Assembly (NCBI GenBank): GCA_035610365.1
Contig: CM069436.1
Span: 91,451,912-91,515,911, forward strand
Length of the DNA: 64,000 bases
Direction: 5' to 3'
From: Aquatica leii
Lineage: Eukaryota; Arthropoda; Insecta; Coleoptera; Lampyridae
Made by a program: the position numbers and the translations under genes. A model generated the notes under the pieces. That model was not told where the DNA came from and did no database searches. It was given only the letters and a program-made list of their open reading frames with translations. Positions 1 to 11,700 of this stretch are shown here, piece after piece (positions within the stretch are counted from its first letter, which is position 1; every line of letters starts with the position of its first letter).

Positions 1-2
1 CT

Positions 3-912
3 CAGCTTATAGTTGGTTCTAAACCTATTCCAACTGCAATGACGATGCAACAATTCCAGCAAGTTATGCGATCGCCTTTAACTGGTGTACCGCAAGGTCC
101 AGTGGTGCTTGCCAAAGGACCATCTCGTGTCATACCTGTCAATACGGGACAAGGAACTAAACAAACCATACAAGTACTCGCATTTTGAAACAAAATTGTT
201 AGACATTAACGCGTTTTTTATATTTGCAGGTTGTGGCCGCGTCACAAGGTATAACGACGGCAATCCGTCCACAAACATCTTCAGCGTTAGCTGGAGCTTT
301 GGCGGGTATTAAAGTACAAGCTACGAATTCGCAAACACAGCAAGCTTTATTAACCCATGTATCTGCTGCGTTGCAAGGGCAAAACGTCACCGTTAGACAA
401 AACAGTCCTGTTAGGATACAAACTGCAACTCCACTTGTTGCCGTCACTGTTCAATCTGGTACAAATATTCAACAGAGCACGCCTCCAACGACTAGTAGCG
501 ATGCCAACGAACAAGTGAGTAGATTTTTAAAAAAATAAATATCGTTGAATGTCGGGACTTTTATTTATGTATTTATAAATAGTTTTAAGTTTTCCATTCC
601 ATATTTATTAGTAATTAATAATCGATTTTTAATGTAGTAACAAGTAGCAGCAGAATATAAGAACATTTAATGTTTTGTCTGTGATTCAGTTTAGCATTGT
701 AGTAGTATATTGTATTGTCGGCTTGTATGTTGGACGAGTTCTAATTATTTATATACATTTTTGTACATACAACGAGCATTGTAGTTTAACATTAAATTTT
801 TATTTCTTTTTTTGCGAGTTTTATTTATTGGCTTGATTGCTGCATGTATTTGCAATTGCCGGTGTAATTGTAAAAGTTTTATTAACGAATTTTTACGTTT
901 CAGGGAAACTGA
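3..912 (+). CDS. 3' exons of a Gln/Thr/Val-rich nuclear protein (possibly domino/EP400)
   Basis: Three exons fit one frame: 3-173, 230-514 and 904-912. The first intron (174-229) is only 56 bp, from GTACTC to a TTTGCAG acceptor. The second (515-903) runs from GTGAGT to TTTCAG. The last exon adds Gly-Asn and a TGA stop. The 154 visible residues hold no catalytic domain. They are rich in Gln, Thr, Val and Ala, with an MTMQQFQQVMRSP segment and an SSALAGALAGIKVQ segment. Such composition is typical of the C-terminal tails of chromatin remodellers and transcription cofactors. The domino/EP400 suggestion is from memory of similar tails and is weak. The gene body lies left of the window. Reading through the second donor would instead give a short VSRFLKK end, a possible alternative isoform. 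Confidence 0.7.
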
Positions 913-964
913 TTGTGTGTATAAATAAGTGGGGATCAGGACTAATTCAGTGTAAAATTTTGTA

Positions 965-970
965 AATAAA
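965..970 (+). terminator. Poly(A) signal of the left-edge gene
   Basis: AATAAA lies about 55 bases after the TGA stop in the terminal exon, within TAAATAAATAAACC. It fits as the cleavage signal of the gene ending at 912. Confidence 0.5.
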
Positions 971-975
971 TAAAC

Positions 976-2098
976 CGTTAGTTATAAAACGTATTTTATT
1001 TGAATCATGATATAATTTACAATTACTCAACGTTTTTTCTAGTTTTGCTCCATTCTGTATAGTACTCTCGACATAAGTTGTCTGGTAAGTCGCCCTAGTC
1101 CAGTGGCAAGTCTTAGAATTCAAAAATAACTTGAATAAGACATTTTTTTTTACAAAATTTAAATTTTGTTTAAACAAACAAAACCTTTGAACGAGCGTTT
1201 TAAGCATCTTCGTGTATATTATTTTTTTGAATTTGTTTAAAAAAAAAGTATGTAACTAATGAATGTATAACATTTAACCCAAAAATCTTCAAAGTTTAAT
1301 TTTATTGTATGATAAAATGTTTATAAATTTTTTAAGTACCGATTGGATAATTGAGATACGGCCATAAGGCAACGCCAATGGAATATTTCAAAGCATCGCT
1401 GATCCTTTCGCGATTTATGCGTCATCAACGCCATTATGATGTTTTCGCGAAGATGCTTCTTACGGGTTAAAATAACTATTAGTGCGTTAATTTAATTGTA
1501 AGTGATTGCTCGAATTGTGAATATGCGAGGTTTGTGTTTTCTGAAAATACTTTCGCGAGGCTAGGCATGATTACAGCAGAATGAATAGTAAGGTAAGATT
1601 AATGTTCCCTATAATTTGTAATTCTAGGATGACTGCTAATATCAAAAGTATGTCTGAATAGCTTTAAATAATATGTAATAAATATTACAATTTAGATTTA
1701 TTTAAGAGAAAAACGTTTAGATCTTAATATTTGGTTTAGATGTTCAAGGCTGTCGGGTAACGCCGTTGCTAGCCTAGGCCAACTAAATTAAATTGATCAA
1801 TTCCCATCTTAGTATGACGTCACGTTCTTTTATTAATAATGGTATTTTACAAAATAAAACTAAATTCTCGTTAGTACAAACTGCTAAATCGGAGATGTAA
1901 TATAATATGAACTATGCAAAAGTCGCGAGAGTCCATAATTCTCAAAATCGTAAGTTAATAGTTCGAAACAAAGGAAACAGCACGCGGTGACCTCCAAACG
2001 CGACTCAACAAAAATTTTGCCTTACCATTTTGTATACAAGTCCTTTCGTCCACACCGTGTCGAAGACTTTCCACGTCGAGTAGCAGCATGATTTTTTT
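976..2098. other. Intergenic, no gene recognised
   Basis: A+T-rich sequence. The open frames here have no recognisable product. No repeat structure or TIR was identified. Confidence 0.5.
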
Positions 2099-2690
2099 CT
2101 GTTGACGTTTAGCTTGATGTATGTCGCTATTCCGGACACTTATTGGGTCGTGTTGTTTAACTTTTCTTCTGCTTTCTCCATTCTAGCTAGTATAACTTTT
2201 TCTGTTAATTTCCTTTGGATGGTAACTTGGAGGGGTTTTATTATTTTTTTCGGGCTTTGGGATGACTACCACCTTGGCGGATTTCCACTGCTTCGGCTTG
2301 GTTTTTATTATTGCGTTTACGATGTAAGTTATTTGTGCTATCGCTTTGGTCGGTAAGTTTTTCAATATCCTATTGTCGATTTCGTCTTCGCCTGGCGCTT
2401 TGTCCTTCAGTAATTTTTTTATTGTTTTTGATTTCTTATGGTGTGTCATTGTTTTTTAGAATCCGGTATCGCGCGATTGTTTGTTGATGTGTTTGTTTTT
2501 TTAGATATTTTTCGACTTCTTTGGTGATTTTGTGTGCTTTTTCAAACGTTTCGGCAAGTATTTCTGCTAGTAGCTGAAGTGTGTTTTGTTATTTTTTGTT
2601 TGCGCCGGTATTTGCAGGTGTTCATTTTGGCGAGTTTCCATAGCGTATTGTTTGGTGTCCTAGTCCTTCGTCGATTTTAAGTTATCCAAG
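2099..2690 (-). pseudogene. Jockey-like LINE reverse transcriptase fragment
   Basis: On the minus strand, 2183-2449 encodes the start of a non-LTR reverse transcriptase: KLLKDKAPGEDEI (the conserved K-A-P/S-G-x-D-x-I motif), then a stretch ending KSAKVVVIPKPEKNN, typical of RT motif 1-2 in Jockey-type LINEs. The linker between endonuclease and RT, including LAEILAETFEKAHKITK, can be read upstream on the minus strand to about 2690 with frame changes. No endonuclease or YADD region is present, so this is a truncated, dead copy. It abuts the gypsy relic on the right. Confidence 0.7.
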
Positions 2691-2781
2691 AAAAGATGAT
2701 AAATTAGTTTTTACTGCCGATGCAAGTAATCTGACCGTAGGTGCAGTCCTTTCACTGATGTAAAATGGACAAGAAATAGTC

Positions 2782-3007
2782 TGTTAGAAAGGGGAAGTGT
2801 TCGAAATGTAACTTTTAATTTCAATTTAATTTCAAATATTCCACATCGACCTATGTCGGATGTGTCATCGTAAAAATGTTATTCACACCGTTTCGTTATT
2901 CGTGTGTATTTTCTTTATTTTGTTTCCGTATTTGTGTAATACAATAATATTGATAGGTACTGTATAAATACATGTGTTTTTATTGTGTACAGCCAAAATC
3001 TTCAACA
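2782..3007 (+). repeat. Copia 5' LTR
   Basis: Starts TGTTAGAAA directly after the TSD and ends TCTTCAACA. It matches the 3' LTR but lacks about 27 bp of its middle part. It also carries an extra GGGGAAGTGTTCGAAA near the start that resembles polypurine tract plus LTR start. Confidence 0.85.
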
Positions 3008-3010
3008 GGT

Positions 3011-3021
3011 TTATGGGCCCA
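3011..3021 (+). promoter_or_regulatory. Copia primer-binding site
   Basis: TTATGGGCCC three bases after the 5' LTR matches the internal part of initiator tRNA-Met, the primer used by copia elements. Confidence 0.7.
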
Positions 3022-3120
3022 TAGTCAAAGCTACGCGAAACGAAAGTACTAGCACGTGTTCCGGACTTTAGACGTTAAGTGTTTTGATTTGTTTGAAACT
3101 TTCTTCAACAGATATCAAAA

Positions 3121-3930
3121 ATGAATACGAGTGGTGTTGTGCGTTTTGAAATGCGCGCGATTTTAATAAAAAATGATTCCTGGTTTTACGTTGGTGGAGG
3201 TTCTGTGAAACCGGAAATTGGGGCTGCAAGACGTTGGACCGAGAGTGATCTCAAGGCTCAGTCGGATATTATTTTGTCAATAAGTCCTTCAGAGATCAAG
3301 CCTGTAAAGGGATCTGGGACAGTGCGGGAAATTTGGATTAAGTTGGAAGAAATTAATCAATCAGAAGGTCCAATGAGAAAGGTTACGTTGCTGAATCAAC
3401 TAATTTCACATAAGATAAAGGACGGTGACGATGCGCGACAAAGTACACAGGATTTTCTCGATACTGTTGACAAACTGGCCGAGATGGATATCAAAATAAA
3501 CCGCGATCTCCTGACGGTGATGCTTTTACGAAGTTTACCGGATTTATTTGACAATTTTCGATGTGCGATTACATCGCGAGACGAACTTCCGGCGCTAGCG
3601 AACCATTGAGCGTAAAAATATTGGAAGAGTGCGAAGCACGAAAAGAAAGTAATAGAAATGATTCGGTTCAAAACGCGTTTTTAGCTCGAAAACATGGGAA
3701 CCGAACGTATAAATGTAAAAGTGATGAAACAGTATCAGAAGAAAATTTTTAGGTGTTTAAATGTCGAAAACCCGGCCATACCGCAAACCAATGCAAATCG
3801 AATAAAAAATTCGAGACAGATCGGTCGAAAGAACAAAGTGCGAGTTGTGCCGATGATTTATAAGCTTGTATGCAGTACCGAAATTGGGCGAACGCGACAA
3901 AGCTTTACGTGCGGACAGCATAGTAAAGAA
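3121..3930 (+). pseudogene. Copia gag with zinc knuckle, frameshifted
   Basis: 3121-3609 begins with ATG and encodes a 162-aa UBN2-type copia gag start. WxxKAQSDIILSIS-like and LMLLRSLP-like segments are recognisable. After the stop at 3609 the frame moves. A CCHC knuckle pattern (C-x2-C-x4-H-x4-C: CRKPGHTANQC) is encoded around 3750-3800 in another frame, followed by a Lys-rich linker. At least two frameshifts separate the parts, so no continuous Gag would be made. Confidence 0.8.
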
Positions 3931-4376
3931 TAGTAGTGGATGGTGTATTGACAGTGGTTGTACAGCACATATGTGCAAAGACATTGACGCATTCACAGAC
4001 ATTGTTACACACGGGCGCGAAAAATTAAACTTAGCGAACAGTTCCTGTGCGTATATTGCGGTGAGAGGTGTCGTACCAGTATCGATAAATGTCGACGGGT
4101 ATGAAAAGCAGTGAAGTTTCACGATACTTTGTATGTGCCGGATCTTCGTACGAATCTTGTTTCCGTTGGTAACAAAACCGACAAAGGTTTTACTGTATTC
4201 TTTAACAAAGAAAAGGCCGAGATCATTGACAACGTGGGTAGGGTTGCATTTGTCTCAGAACGGACGAACGGCTTGTACTATACGTTCAAGGTGGTACTAG
4301 CAACAGCTGTAAGGCAATCAGTGAAAGAGAGAATTCTGTCAATTCATTGGAGGATTGGCACAGACGCCTTGGACAT
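3931..4376 (+). pseudogene. Copia aspartic protease region
   Basis: Encodes SSGWCIDSGCTAHMCKD, containing the DSG active-site triplet of copia proteases. After a stop at about 4112 in another frame, HDTLYVPDLRTNLVSVG follows, the conserved protease/integrase junction. The break between the two frames shows it is inactive. Confidence 0.85.
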
Positions 4377-5636
4377 CTAAATATACAATCCTTGCGTGAC
4401 GCGATCAAGAAAGGGACGATCCAAGGTTTGCGCGTTGAAGATGTGAATACGGATTTCACATGTGAGATCTGCATTGAGGGGTATAAGATGTCACGACTTC
4501 CATTTTCTAAAAGGTCTGAGAGAAAAGCAAAGCTTAGAGACATTATTCATACAGACGTTTGTTTCATGCGTGTGATGACGTGCCTGTTTATTGATTCAGG
4601 GTTACCAACGTCATTCTGGGCAGAGACTGTTAACACAGCGAACTTCATCAGGAACCGATGCCCAAGAAGCAGATTAGATGCGAAGACGCCTTATGAGGCG
4701 TGGCACGGAAAAACTCCAGACGTTAGCTCACTCAAGTGCTTTGGTTGTGAAGTACATACTTTGAATACAAGTTCAAATCGAAACCAACTTGCACCACGAT
4801 CAAAGAAAGGAATCTTCGTGGGCTACAGTGAAAATTCCAAGGGATACAGAATTTGGATTCCAATCGAGGGGAAGATCGAGACGTCACGCGACGTAAAATT
4901 CCTGGAGAAAACTCAGCAGATCATGGAGGAACCAGTAAATTTCTTTCCTCTGGAAAATAATCCCAGTGAGTCAGAAATAAATAATGAAAAATGTACCGAG
5001 GTTCAACTGATCAGACCAAACTCAAATGGGTTGAACGAGCAAAACGACCACATGACAGATAACTTGCAGTGTGACATCGAAGATGTCGAAAACAACAAAG
5101 ACAATGTTTTAGGCGGGTTTAAAGGATTTCCGTCCGCAGACCCAGTGCCTGTCGTTAAACGTGGACCTGGTACACCATATAAAGTTGTAATGGGGTTTCG
5201 CAGAAGATATCCTAAGAAGTACGACGAGGCCAATCATTCTAATAACGAAGATGTTTACACAGCGTTTCATATCGAGGTATCGTTGACTGAGGCTTTAAGT
5301 CCAGAATCAAAAGAGTGGCTGCAAGCCATGGCGAGCGAGGTCAAATCAATATTGCTAAATGACACATGGGAGCTTGTGGACAGACCCACAAGGAAGAGTG
5401 TCATTGACAGCAGATTTGTAGTTAGAAATAAATATGGTACTGATGGAACTCTAGAGAAACGGAAGGCCAGGATTGTGGCAAGAGGTGCCCGGTTGAGTAC
5501 CATACGATTAGCAGTTGCCCTCGCAGCGCGTAAAAAGATGCACATAAAGCAGTACGACATTACTACTGCTTATCTAAATGGTACTCTAGAAGAAGTATTC
5601 CTCGAAGTTCCCGAGATGATGAATGAGGTATTATAA
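4347..5636 (+). pseudogene. Copia integrase remnant fused to the start of RT
   Basis: A 429-codon open frame. It starts with the gag_pre-integrase motif (WHRRLGHLN; C-x2-C at CEICIEG). It jumps from RDIIHTDVC straight to LFIDSGLPTSFWAETVNTAN, so the catalytic core between (normally about 130 residues including the DDE triad) is missing. The integrase C-terminal part (KTPYEAWHGKTP, GIFVGYSENSKGYR) follows. A linker and the RT N-terminus (WELVDRPTRK, KARIVARG, then ARLSTIRLAVALAARKKM, QYDITTAYLNGTLEE) come next. The protein frame survives the deletions but lacks the catalytic parts. Confidence 0.88.
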
Positions 5637-5639
5637 CAT

Positions 5640-6741
5640 ATGGTTGGGGAGAGAGGACTGGATTGTCGAGCAGTCTCTGAAGCCAAAAGTATGCTAAGTA
5701 GTCTTAGAAACAGCGAGAAAGTGTGTCGTATGAAAAAGGCGCTTTACGGGCTGAACAAGCAGGACGCGTCTGGCACAAGCGGTTGGATCAAGAAGTACTC
5801 GTGTTTATACTTGAACCGACAGAAAGATAATTTGATATTAATTGTTGTCTATGTTGACGATATCCTTGTTATGTCAGGTGACATTCAAGAAATCGACCGT
5901 TTCGGAGTCGGCCTGAGCAAAAGCTTTGGTGTGAAGAATCTTGGCAACGTGAAAAGATGTTTCGGTATTGATTTCGAGAGGGATAGAGACAACATCAAAT
6001 TAAGTCAAGGGACCTATATGCGTGACATTTTACGACGCTATGGTATGGAAGAGTGCAATCCAGTGTCCATTGGACGTTAGTGTGAAACTGACAAAATCGG
6101 AGCATTGGTCTTCATCGGATGGACCAAAGCCGCCCTATCGTCAGTGGGTCGGGGCATTACTTTACCTTGCTGTTGCGACACGGCCTGACGTAACTCATGC
6201 TGCTAGTTCATTGAGCCACTTCAACTTCGGAAAGAAACATTGGGCTGCAGCGAAAAGAGTCATGCGTTACCTGAAGGAGACAGCAGATCTCGGAATCTTG
6301 TTCCGACATGACGGAGATGTGATTCAGGGTTTTGTGGACGCTGACTGGGCTGGATCTATCCACGACAGAAGATCCTTCCTGGTTATGTTTTCACTATGAA
6401 CGGTGGCTGCGTATCGTGGGATTCAAGGAAGCAGAGAACTGTGGCACTTTCATCAACAGAAGCGGAATATATGGTATTAAATGAAGCTGCTAAAAAGATC
6501 GTCTACCTTCAAAAATTTATGTCCGAGTTAGGGGAAGGTATTGACGTAATCAAGTTGTCAAATGATAACGTTGGCGCTCAGAAACTTGCTTCGAATCCAG
6601 TCTACCACTCCAGGACAAAACATATTGATATCAAGCATCATTTTGTTCGCGAGGTCGTCGAGTCAGGAGTAGTCGATCTACAACACTTACCATCTGAAGA
6701 GATGTGTGTTCAGTTACTTGGTTTGACTAATGGACTCAAGT
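5640..6741 (+). pseudogene. Copia reverse transcriptase C-terminal part and RNase H
   Basis: Three overlapping or adjacent frames (5640-6080, 6022-6399, 6396-6743) encode the RT palm with YVDDILVMS, then PYRQWVGALLYLAVATRPD, the copia RNase H start DADWAGS, and SSTEAEYMVLNEAAKK, SRTKHIDIKHHFVRE at the end. Frameshifts lie near 5640, 6075 and 6397. The RNase H is complete in content but split. Confidence 0.88.
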
Positions 6742-6768
6742 GATGGTGTCGGTGGTCTCGAGGGGAAG

Positions 6769-6996
6769 TGTTAGAAATGTAACTTTTAATTTCAAATATT
6801 CTCGACCACATCGACATATGTCGGACCTATTAAGAATCAGATGTGTGTGGCGTAACGTGTCATCGTAAAAATGTCATTCACACCGTTTCGTTATTCGTGT
6901 GTATTTTCTTTATTTTGTTTCCGTATTTGTGTAATACAATAATATTGTTACTTTATAAATACATGTGTTTTCATTGTGTACCCAAAATCTTCAACA
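6769..6996 (+). repeat. Copia 3' LTR
   Basis: TGTTAGAAATG to TCTTCAACA, directly after a GAGGGGAAG polypurine tract and directly before the TAGTC duplication. It is slightly longer than the 5' LTR and appears to be the more complete copy. Confidence 0.88.
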
Positions 6997-8010
6997 TAGT
7001 CATCGCGTATTTTGGTCAAGTTTTGTCCAAGCCAAAAAGGAATTATTGCGTGACTAGGAGGGAACTGTTGACAGTCGTCAAATCCATAGAACATTCCTAC
7101 ATATATTGGTATGGACGAAAATGTTTACTAAGCACGGACTACACCGCTTTGAAATGGCTATTGCAATTTTGTAATCTGGAAGGACTAGTAGCAATATGGA
7201 TTGAGAGACTGCAAGAGTATGACTATGACACAGAACACGCTTAAAGCAGTAATCGGAGCGCTTTATGCAGACCATGTTCGGCAGACTATAGCCATTGTTC
7301 GCGACTTCAAAAGATCGAATGTCTCGGAAGTACTGCTATGGTTGATGACGAGTGAGAACCTGAGCAGTTGCGTCGCGAACAAGAAAACGATTGCGATACT
7401 CATGAACTGGAAAGCAAACGGTCAACGACCAACCTGGCAAGATGTGAGTGCTTTGGACAGAAACATCAAAAGCATACTGGCTTCAGTGGGACTCTTTGAG
7501 CGCGGAAGACGGTATTCTTAAGCGATCCTTAAAGAGGAAAACGGACTGCAGTTGGTAGTGCCAAAGAACCGAGTGTCACAGGTGTCAGGAAGACACTTTG
7601 GCGTGAAGACATTAGGGAAAGTTTGAAAAAGAATTTACTGGGTGAATTGCAAATAGGACGTCATAGAATGGTGTTGTAAGTGCACAGTCTGCCCGTCAGG
7701 AAATCGTCCAGCGAAAAAGCATCAATGAAACAGTATAACGTGGGAAGCTCTTTAGAGACAGTAGCGATTGACATCGCAGGGCCGTTCCCAGACTCTGATT
7801 TGGAAAACAAATACATCCTGGTAGCGATGGATGGATGGACGAAGGCTTACACCCTATCCAACAAAGAAGCATCTACAGTCGCAGACGTTTTAGTGAAAGT
7901 TTTTTTGCCTGTTTGAAGTTGAGTGATCGCTTTTTCTAGGGAACTCGTCATAGAGATTAATGTGTCTTTTAAGCACGGACATATCTGCAAATAAAGATGA
8001 TTTTTAAGTT

Positions 8011-8604
8011 AAGAGCTACGTATGTATTGAGTTTCTTTCTAGTTTTAAGAACCTTCCAAAGTATAGTTTTTTAACTGAAAAAAGTAATATATTCCAATTT
8101 TTTAACTAAAATCTACTATTTTTTTATGTGTTGTAATATATATTTTTTTGTTTTAGGTAAGTGGCACAGCATGAATTTGTAAGTAACAATTGTTTCCGTA
8201 TTAATTGTATGGTGATAGGTATACTGTAAACTGGGTATATCTTGTACAAATTGGAACACGCTGAAACTAGCGAATGACATTTTATAACGTATAGGTACAG
8301 AATATTATAAAATAGCAAATTTGACGTATTTTTTTATTCAGGTTTTTTGTATTTATACACGTAATTATTCAGCAGTACTCATACTAAAAATGTTCTCAAG
8401 ATGGCCTCACTATATTTATCTGTATATTAGTATTACACTCTAGCATTATTTCAGTACTATAAATTACGATAATTTTAATCTCAATTAGTATTATGAGTAT
8501 GCTATCAAAATGGTTTCGTTAAGGCAAAGTTAAAAAGCTTCATATAATCTCTTAGTGTTTTGAAATGGTTTTGTTGCACCTCGGTCGTAATTCCAAATCT
8601 ATAC
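8011..8604. other. Intergenic, no gene recognised
   Basis: A+T-rich single-copy-looking sequence between the gypsy relic and the satellite-bearing TIR element. Nothing recognisable. Confidence 0.5.
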
Positions 8605-8708
8605 GTAGGGAAAGTTAGCCCCCCCACCAACGCAAAATGAATTATCATTTATTTTATAATTAAGTGCTAATTAGGTGCTAATTTAGTGCTAAGCTCTAAA
8701 TTTAAGTG
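8605..8708 (+). repeat. Left terminal inverted repeat of the satellite-bearing element
   Basis: GTAGGGAAAGTTAGCCCCC followed by an A+T-rich tract with three AGTGCTAA/GGTGCTAA-type motifs. It pairs with 12906-13009. Confidence 0.85.
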
Positions 8709-8716
8709 CAGAATTT

Positions 8717-11700
8717 GGTGCTCGTCTGTGTAACTGAAATTTTGACTCTGAGAACAACTTCACGCGCTATATTAACAAGAGTAAAACTACTTTAAAAAAT
8801 TAGGTGCTGAAGAGTATTGTACCTCAAAACATTCGTCTTTTAATCTAGAATTAGAATATGTAATCACAGAATTTGGTGCTCGTCTCCGTAACTAAAATTT
8901 TGACTCGGAGAACAACTTCACGCGCTATATTAACAAGAGTAAAACTACTTTAAAAAATTAGGTGCTGAAGAGTATTGTACATCAAAACATTCGTCTTTTA
9001 ACCTATAATTAGAATATGTAATCACATAATTTGGTGCTCGTCTTCGTAACTGAAATTTTGCACTCGGAGAACAACTTCACGCGCTATATTAACAAGAGTA
9101 AAACTACTTTAAAAAATTAGGTGCTGAAGAGTATTGTACCTCAAAACATTCGTCTTTTAATCTAGAATTAGAATATGTAATTAGAGTTTGGTGCTCGTCT
9201 CCGTAACTGAAATTTTGGACTCGGAGAACAACTTCACGCGCTACATTAACAAGAGTAAAACTAATTTAAAAAATTAGGTGCTGAGGAATATTGTACCTCA
9301 AAACATTCGTCTTTTAATCTAGAATTAGAATATGTAATTAGAGTTTGGTGCTCGTCTCCGTAACTGAAATTTTGGACTCGGAGAACAACTTCACGCGCTA
9401 CATTAACAAGAGTAAAACTAATTTAAAAAATTAGGTGCTGAAGAATATTGTACCTCAAAACATTCGTCTTTTAATCTAGAATTAGAATATGTAATTAGAG
9501 TTTGGTGCTCGTCTCCGTAACTGAAATTTTGGACTCGGAGAACAACTTCACGCGCTACATTAACAAGAGTAAAACTAATTTAAAAAATTAGGTGCTGAGG
9601 AATATTGTACCTCAAAACATTCGTCTTTTAATCTAGAATTAGAATATGTAATTAGAGTTTGGTGCTCGTCTCCGTAACTGAAATTTTGGACTCGGAGAAC
9701 AACTTCACGCGCTACATTAACAAGAGTAAAACTAATTTAAAAAATTAGGTGCTGAGGAATATTGTACCTCAAAACATTCGTCTTTTAATCTAGAATTAGA
9801 ATATGTAATTAGAGTTTGGTGCTCGTCTCCGTAACTGAAATTTTGGACTCGGAGAACAACTTCACGCGCTACATTAACAAGAGTAAAACTAATTTAAAAA
9901 TTAGGTGCTGAGGAATATTGTACCTCAAAACATTCGTCTTTTAATCTAGAATTAGAATATGTAATTAGAGTTTGGTGCTCGTCTCCGTAACTGAAATTTT
10001 GGACTCGGAGAACAACTTCACGCGCTACATTAACAAGAGTAAAACTAATTTAAAAAATTAGGTGCTGAAGAATATTGTACCTCAAAACATTCGTCTTTTA
10101 ATCTAGAATTAGAATATGTAATTAGAGTTTGGTGCTCGTCTCCGTAACTGAAATTTTGGACTCGGAGAACAACTTCACGCGCTACATTAACAAGAGTAAA
10201 ACTAATTTAAAAAATTAGGTGCTGAGGAATATTGTACCTCAAAACATTCGTCTTTTAATCTAGAATTAGAATATGTAATCACAGAATTTGGTGCTCGTCT
10301 CCGTAACTGAAATTTTGACTCTGAGAACAACTGCACGCGCTACATTAACAAGAGTAAAACTACTTTAAAAAATTGGGTGCTGAAGAGTATTGTACCTCAA
10401 AACATTCGTCTTTTAACTTATAATTAGAATATGTAATTAGAGTTTGGTGCTCATCTCCGTAACTGAAATTTTGGACTCGGAGAACAACTTCACGCGCTAC
10501 ATTAACAAGAGTAAAACTACTTTAAAAAATTAGGTGCTGAAGAATATTGTACCTCAAAACATTCGTCTTTTAATGTAGAATTAGAATATGTAATCACAGA
10601 ATTTGGTGCACGTCTCCATAATTGAAATTTTGGACTCGAAGAACAACTTCACGCGCTACATTAACAAGAGTAAAACTACTTTAAAAAATTAGGTGCTGAA
10701 GAGTATTGTACCTCAAAACATTCGTCTTTTAACTTATAATTAGAATATGTAATTAGAGTTTGGTGCTCATCTCCGTAACTGAAATTTTGGACTCGGAGAA
10801 CAACTTCACGCGCTACATTAACAAGAGTAAAACTACCTTAAAAAATTAGGTGCTGAAGAGTATTGTACTTCAAAACATTCGTCTTTTAATCTATAATAAG
10901 AATATGTAATCACAGAATTTGGTGCTCGTCTCCGTAACTGAAATTTTGGACTCGGAGGACTGCTTCACGCGCTACATTAACAAGAGTAAAACTACTTTAA
11001 AAAATTAGGTGCTGAAGAGTATTGTACCTCAAAACATTCGTCTTTTAACTTATAATTAGAATATGTAATTAGAGTTTGGTGCTCATCTCCGTAACTGAAA
11101 TTTTGGACTCGGAGAACAACTTCACGCGCTACATTAACAAGAGTAAAACTACCTTAAAAAATTAGGTGCTGAAGAGTATTGTACTTCAAAACATTCGTCT
11201 TTTAATCTATAATAAGAATATGTAATCACAGAATTTGGTGCTCGTCTCCGTAACTGAAATTTTGGACTCGGAGGACTGCTTCACGCGCTACATTAACAAG
11301 AGTAAAACTACTTTAAAAAATTAGGTGCTGAAGAATATTGTACCTCAAAACATTCGTCTTTTAATGTAGAATTAGAATATGTAATCACAGAATTTGGTGC
11401 ACGTCTCCGTAATTGAAATTTTGGACTCGAAGAACAACTTCACGCGCTACATTAACAAGAGTAAAACTACTTTAAAAAATTAGGTGCTGAAGAGTATTGT
11501 ACCTCAAAATACTCGTCTTTTAACTTAGAATTAGAATATGTAATCACAGAATTTGATGCTCGTCTCCGTAACTGAAATTTTGGACTCGGAGAACAACTTC
11601 ACGCGCTACATTAACAAGAGTAAAACTAATTTAAAAAATTAGGTGCTGAAGAATATTGTACCTCAAAACATTCGTCTTTTAATCTAGAATTAGAATATGT

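Larger units (their letters stand above)
2782..6996 (+). mobile_element. Copia-type LTR retrotransposon, internally deleted
   Basis: A 4.2-kb Ty1/copia element with two LTRs, a tRNA-iMet-type primer site, a polypurine tract (6759-6768) and domains in copia order: gag, zinc knuckle, protease, integrase, RT, RNase H. The coding region is broken by several frameshifts and two in-frame deletions, so it is non-autonomous. The first deletion removes nearly all of the integrase DDE core. The second removes about 15 residues before the RT segment ARLSTIRLAVALAARKKM. It lies inside a gypsy relic and is therefore younger than that element. Confidence 0.92.
2777..7001 (+). repeat. 5-bp target-site duplication (TAGTC) of the copia element
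   Basis: TAGTC occurs at 2777-2781 just before the 5' LTR and at 6997-7001 just after the 3' LTR. Leaving out one copy and the element makes the surrounding gypsy frame continuous, which confirms the insertion point. Confidence 0.85.
2691..8010 (+). mobile_element. Degenerate Ty3/gypsy pol relic, split by a copia insertion
   Basis: 2691-2781 encodes the start of a gypsy RNase H (FTADASNLTVGAVLS). The frame resumes at 7002 with VIAYFGQVLSKPKRNYCVTR, the rest of the RNase H and a connection domain (about 7002-7245). It then degrades through an integrase HHCC-like region (about 7520-7680, with QLVVPKNRV and GRHFGVKTLGKV) and the integrase core start (7710-7915, with QYNVGSS, IDIAGPFPDSD and YILVAMDGWTKAY). 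Frame changes and stops show it is dead. No LTRs, gag, protease or RT fingers were found, so only the 3' half of pol remains. Similarity fades out near 8000. Confidence 0.8.

Noticed and set aside
2691-8010. Possibility of an endogenous retrovirus with an envelope gene
   Set aside because: Domains are those of gypsy pol and copia only; no envelope-like frame or flanking LTRs of a retrovirus were found.
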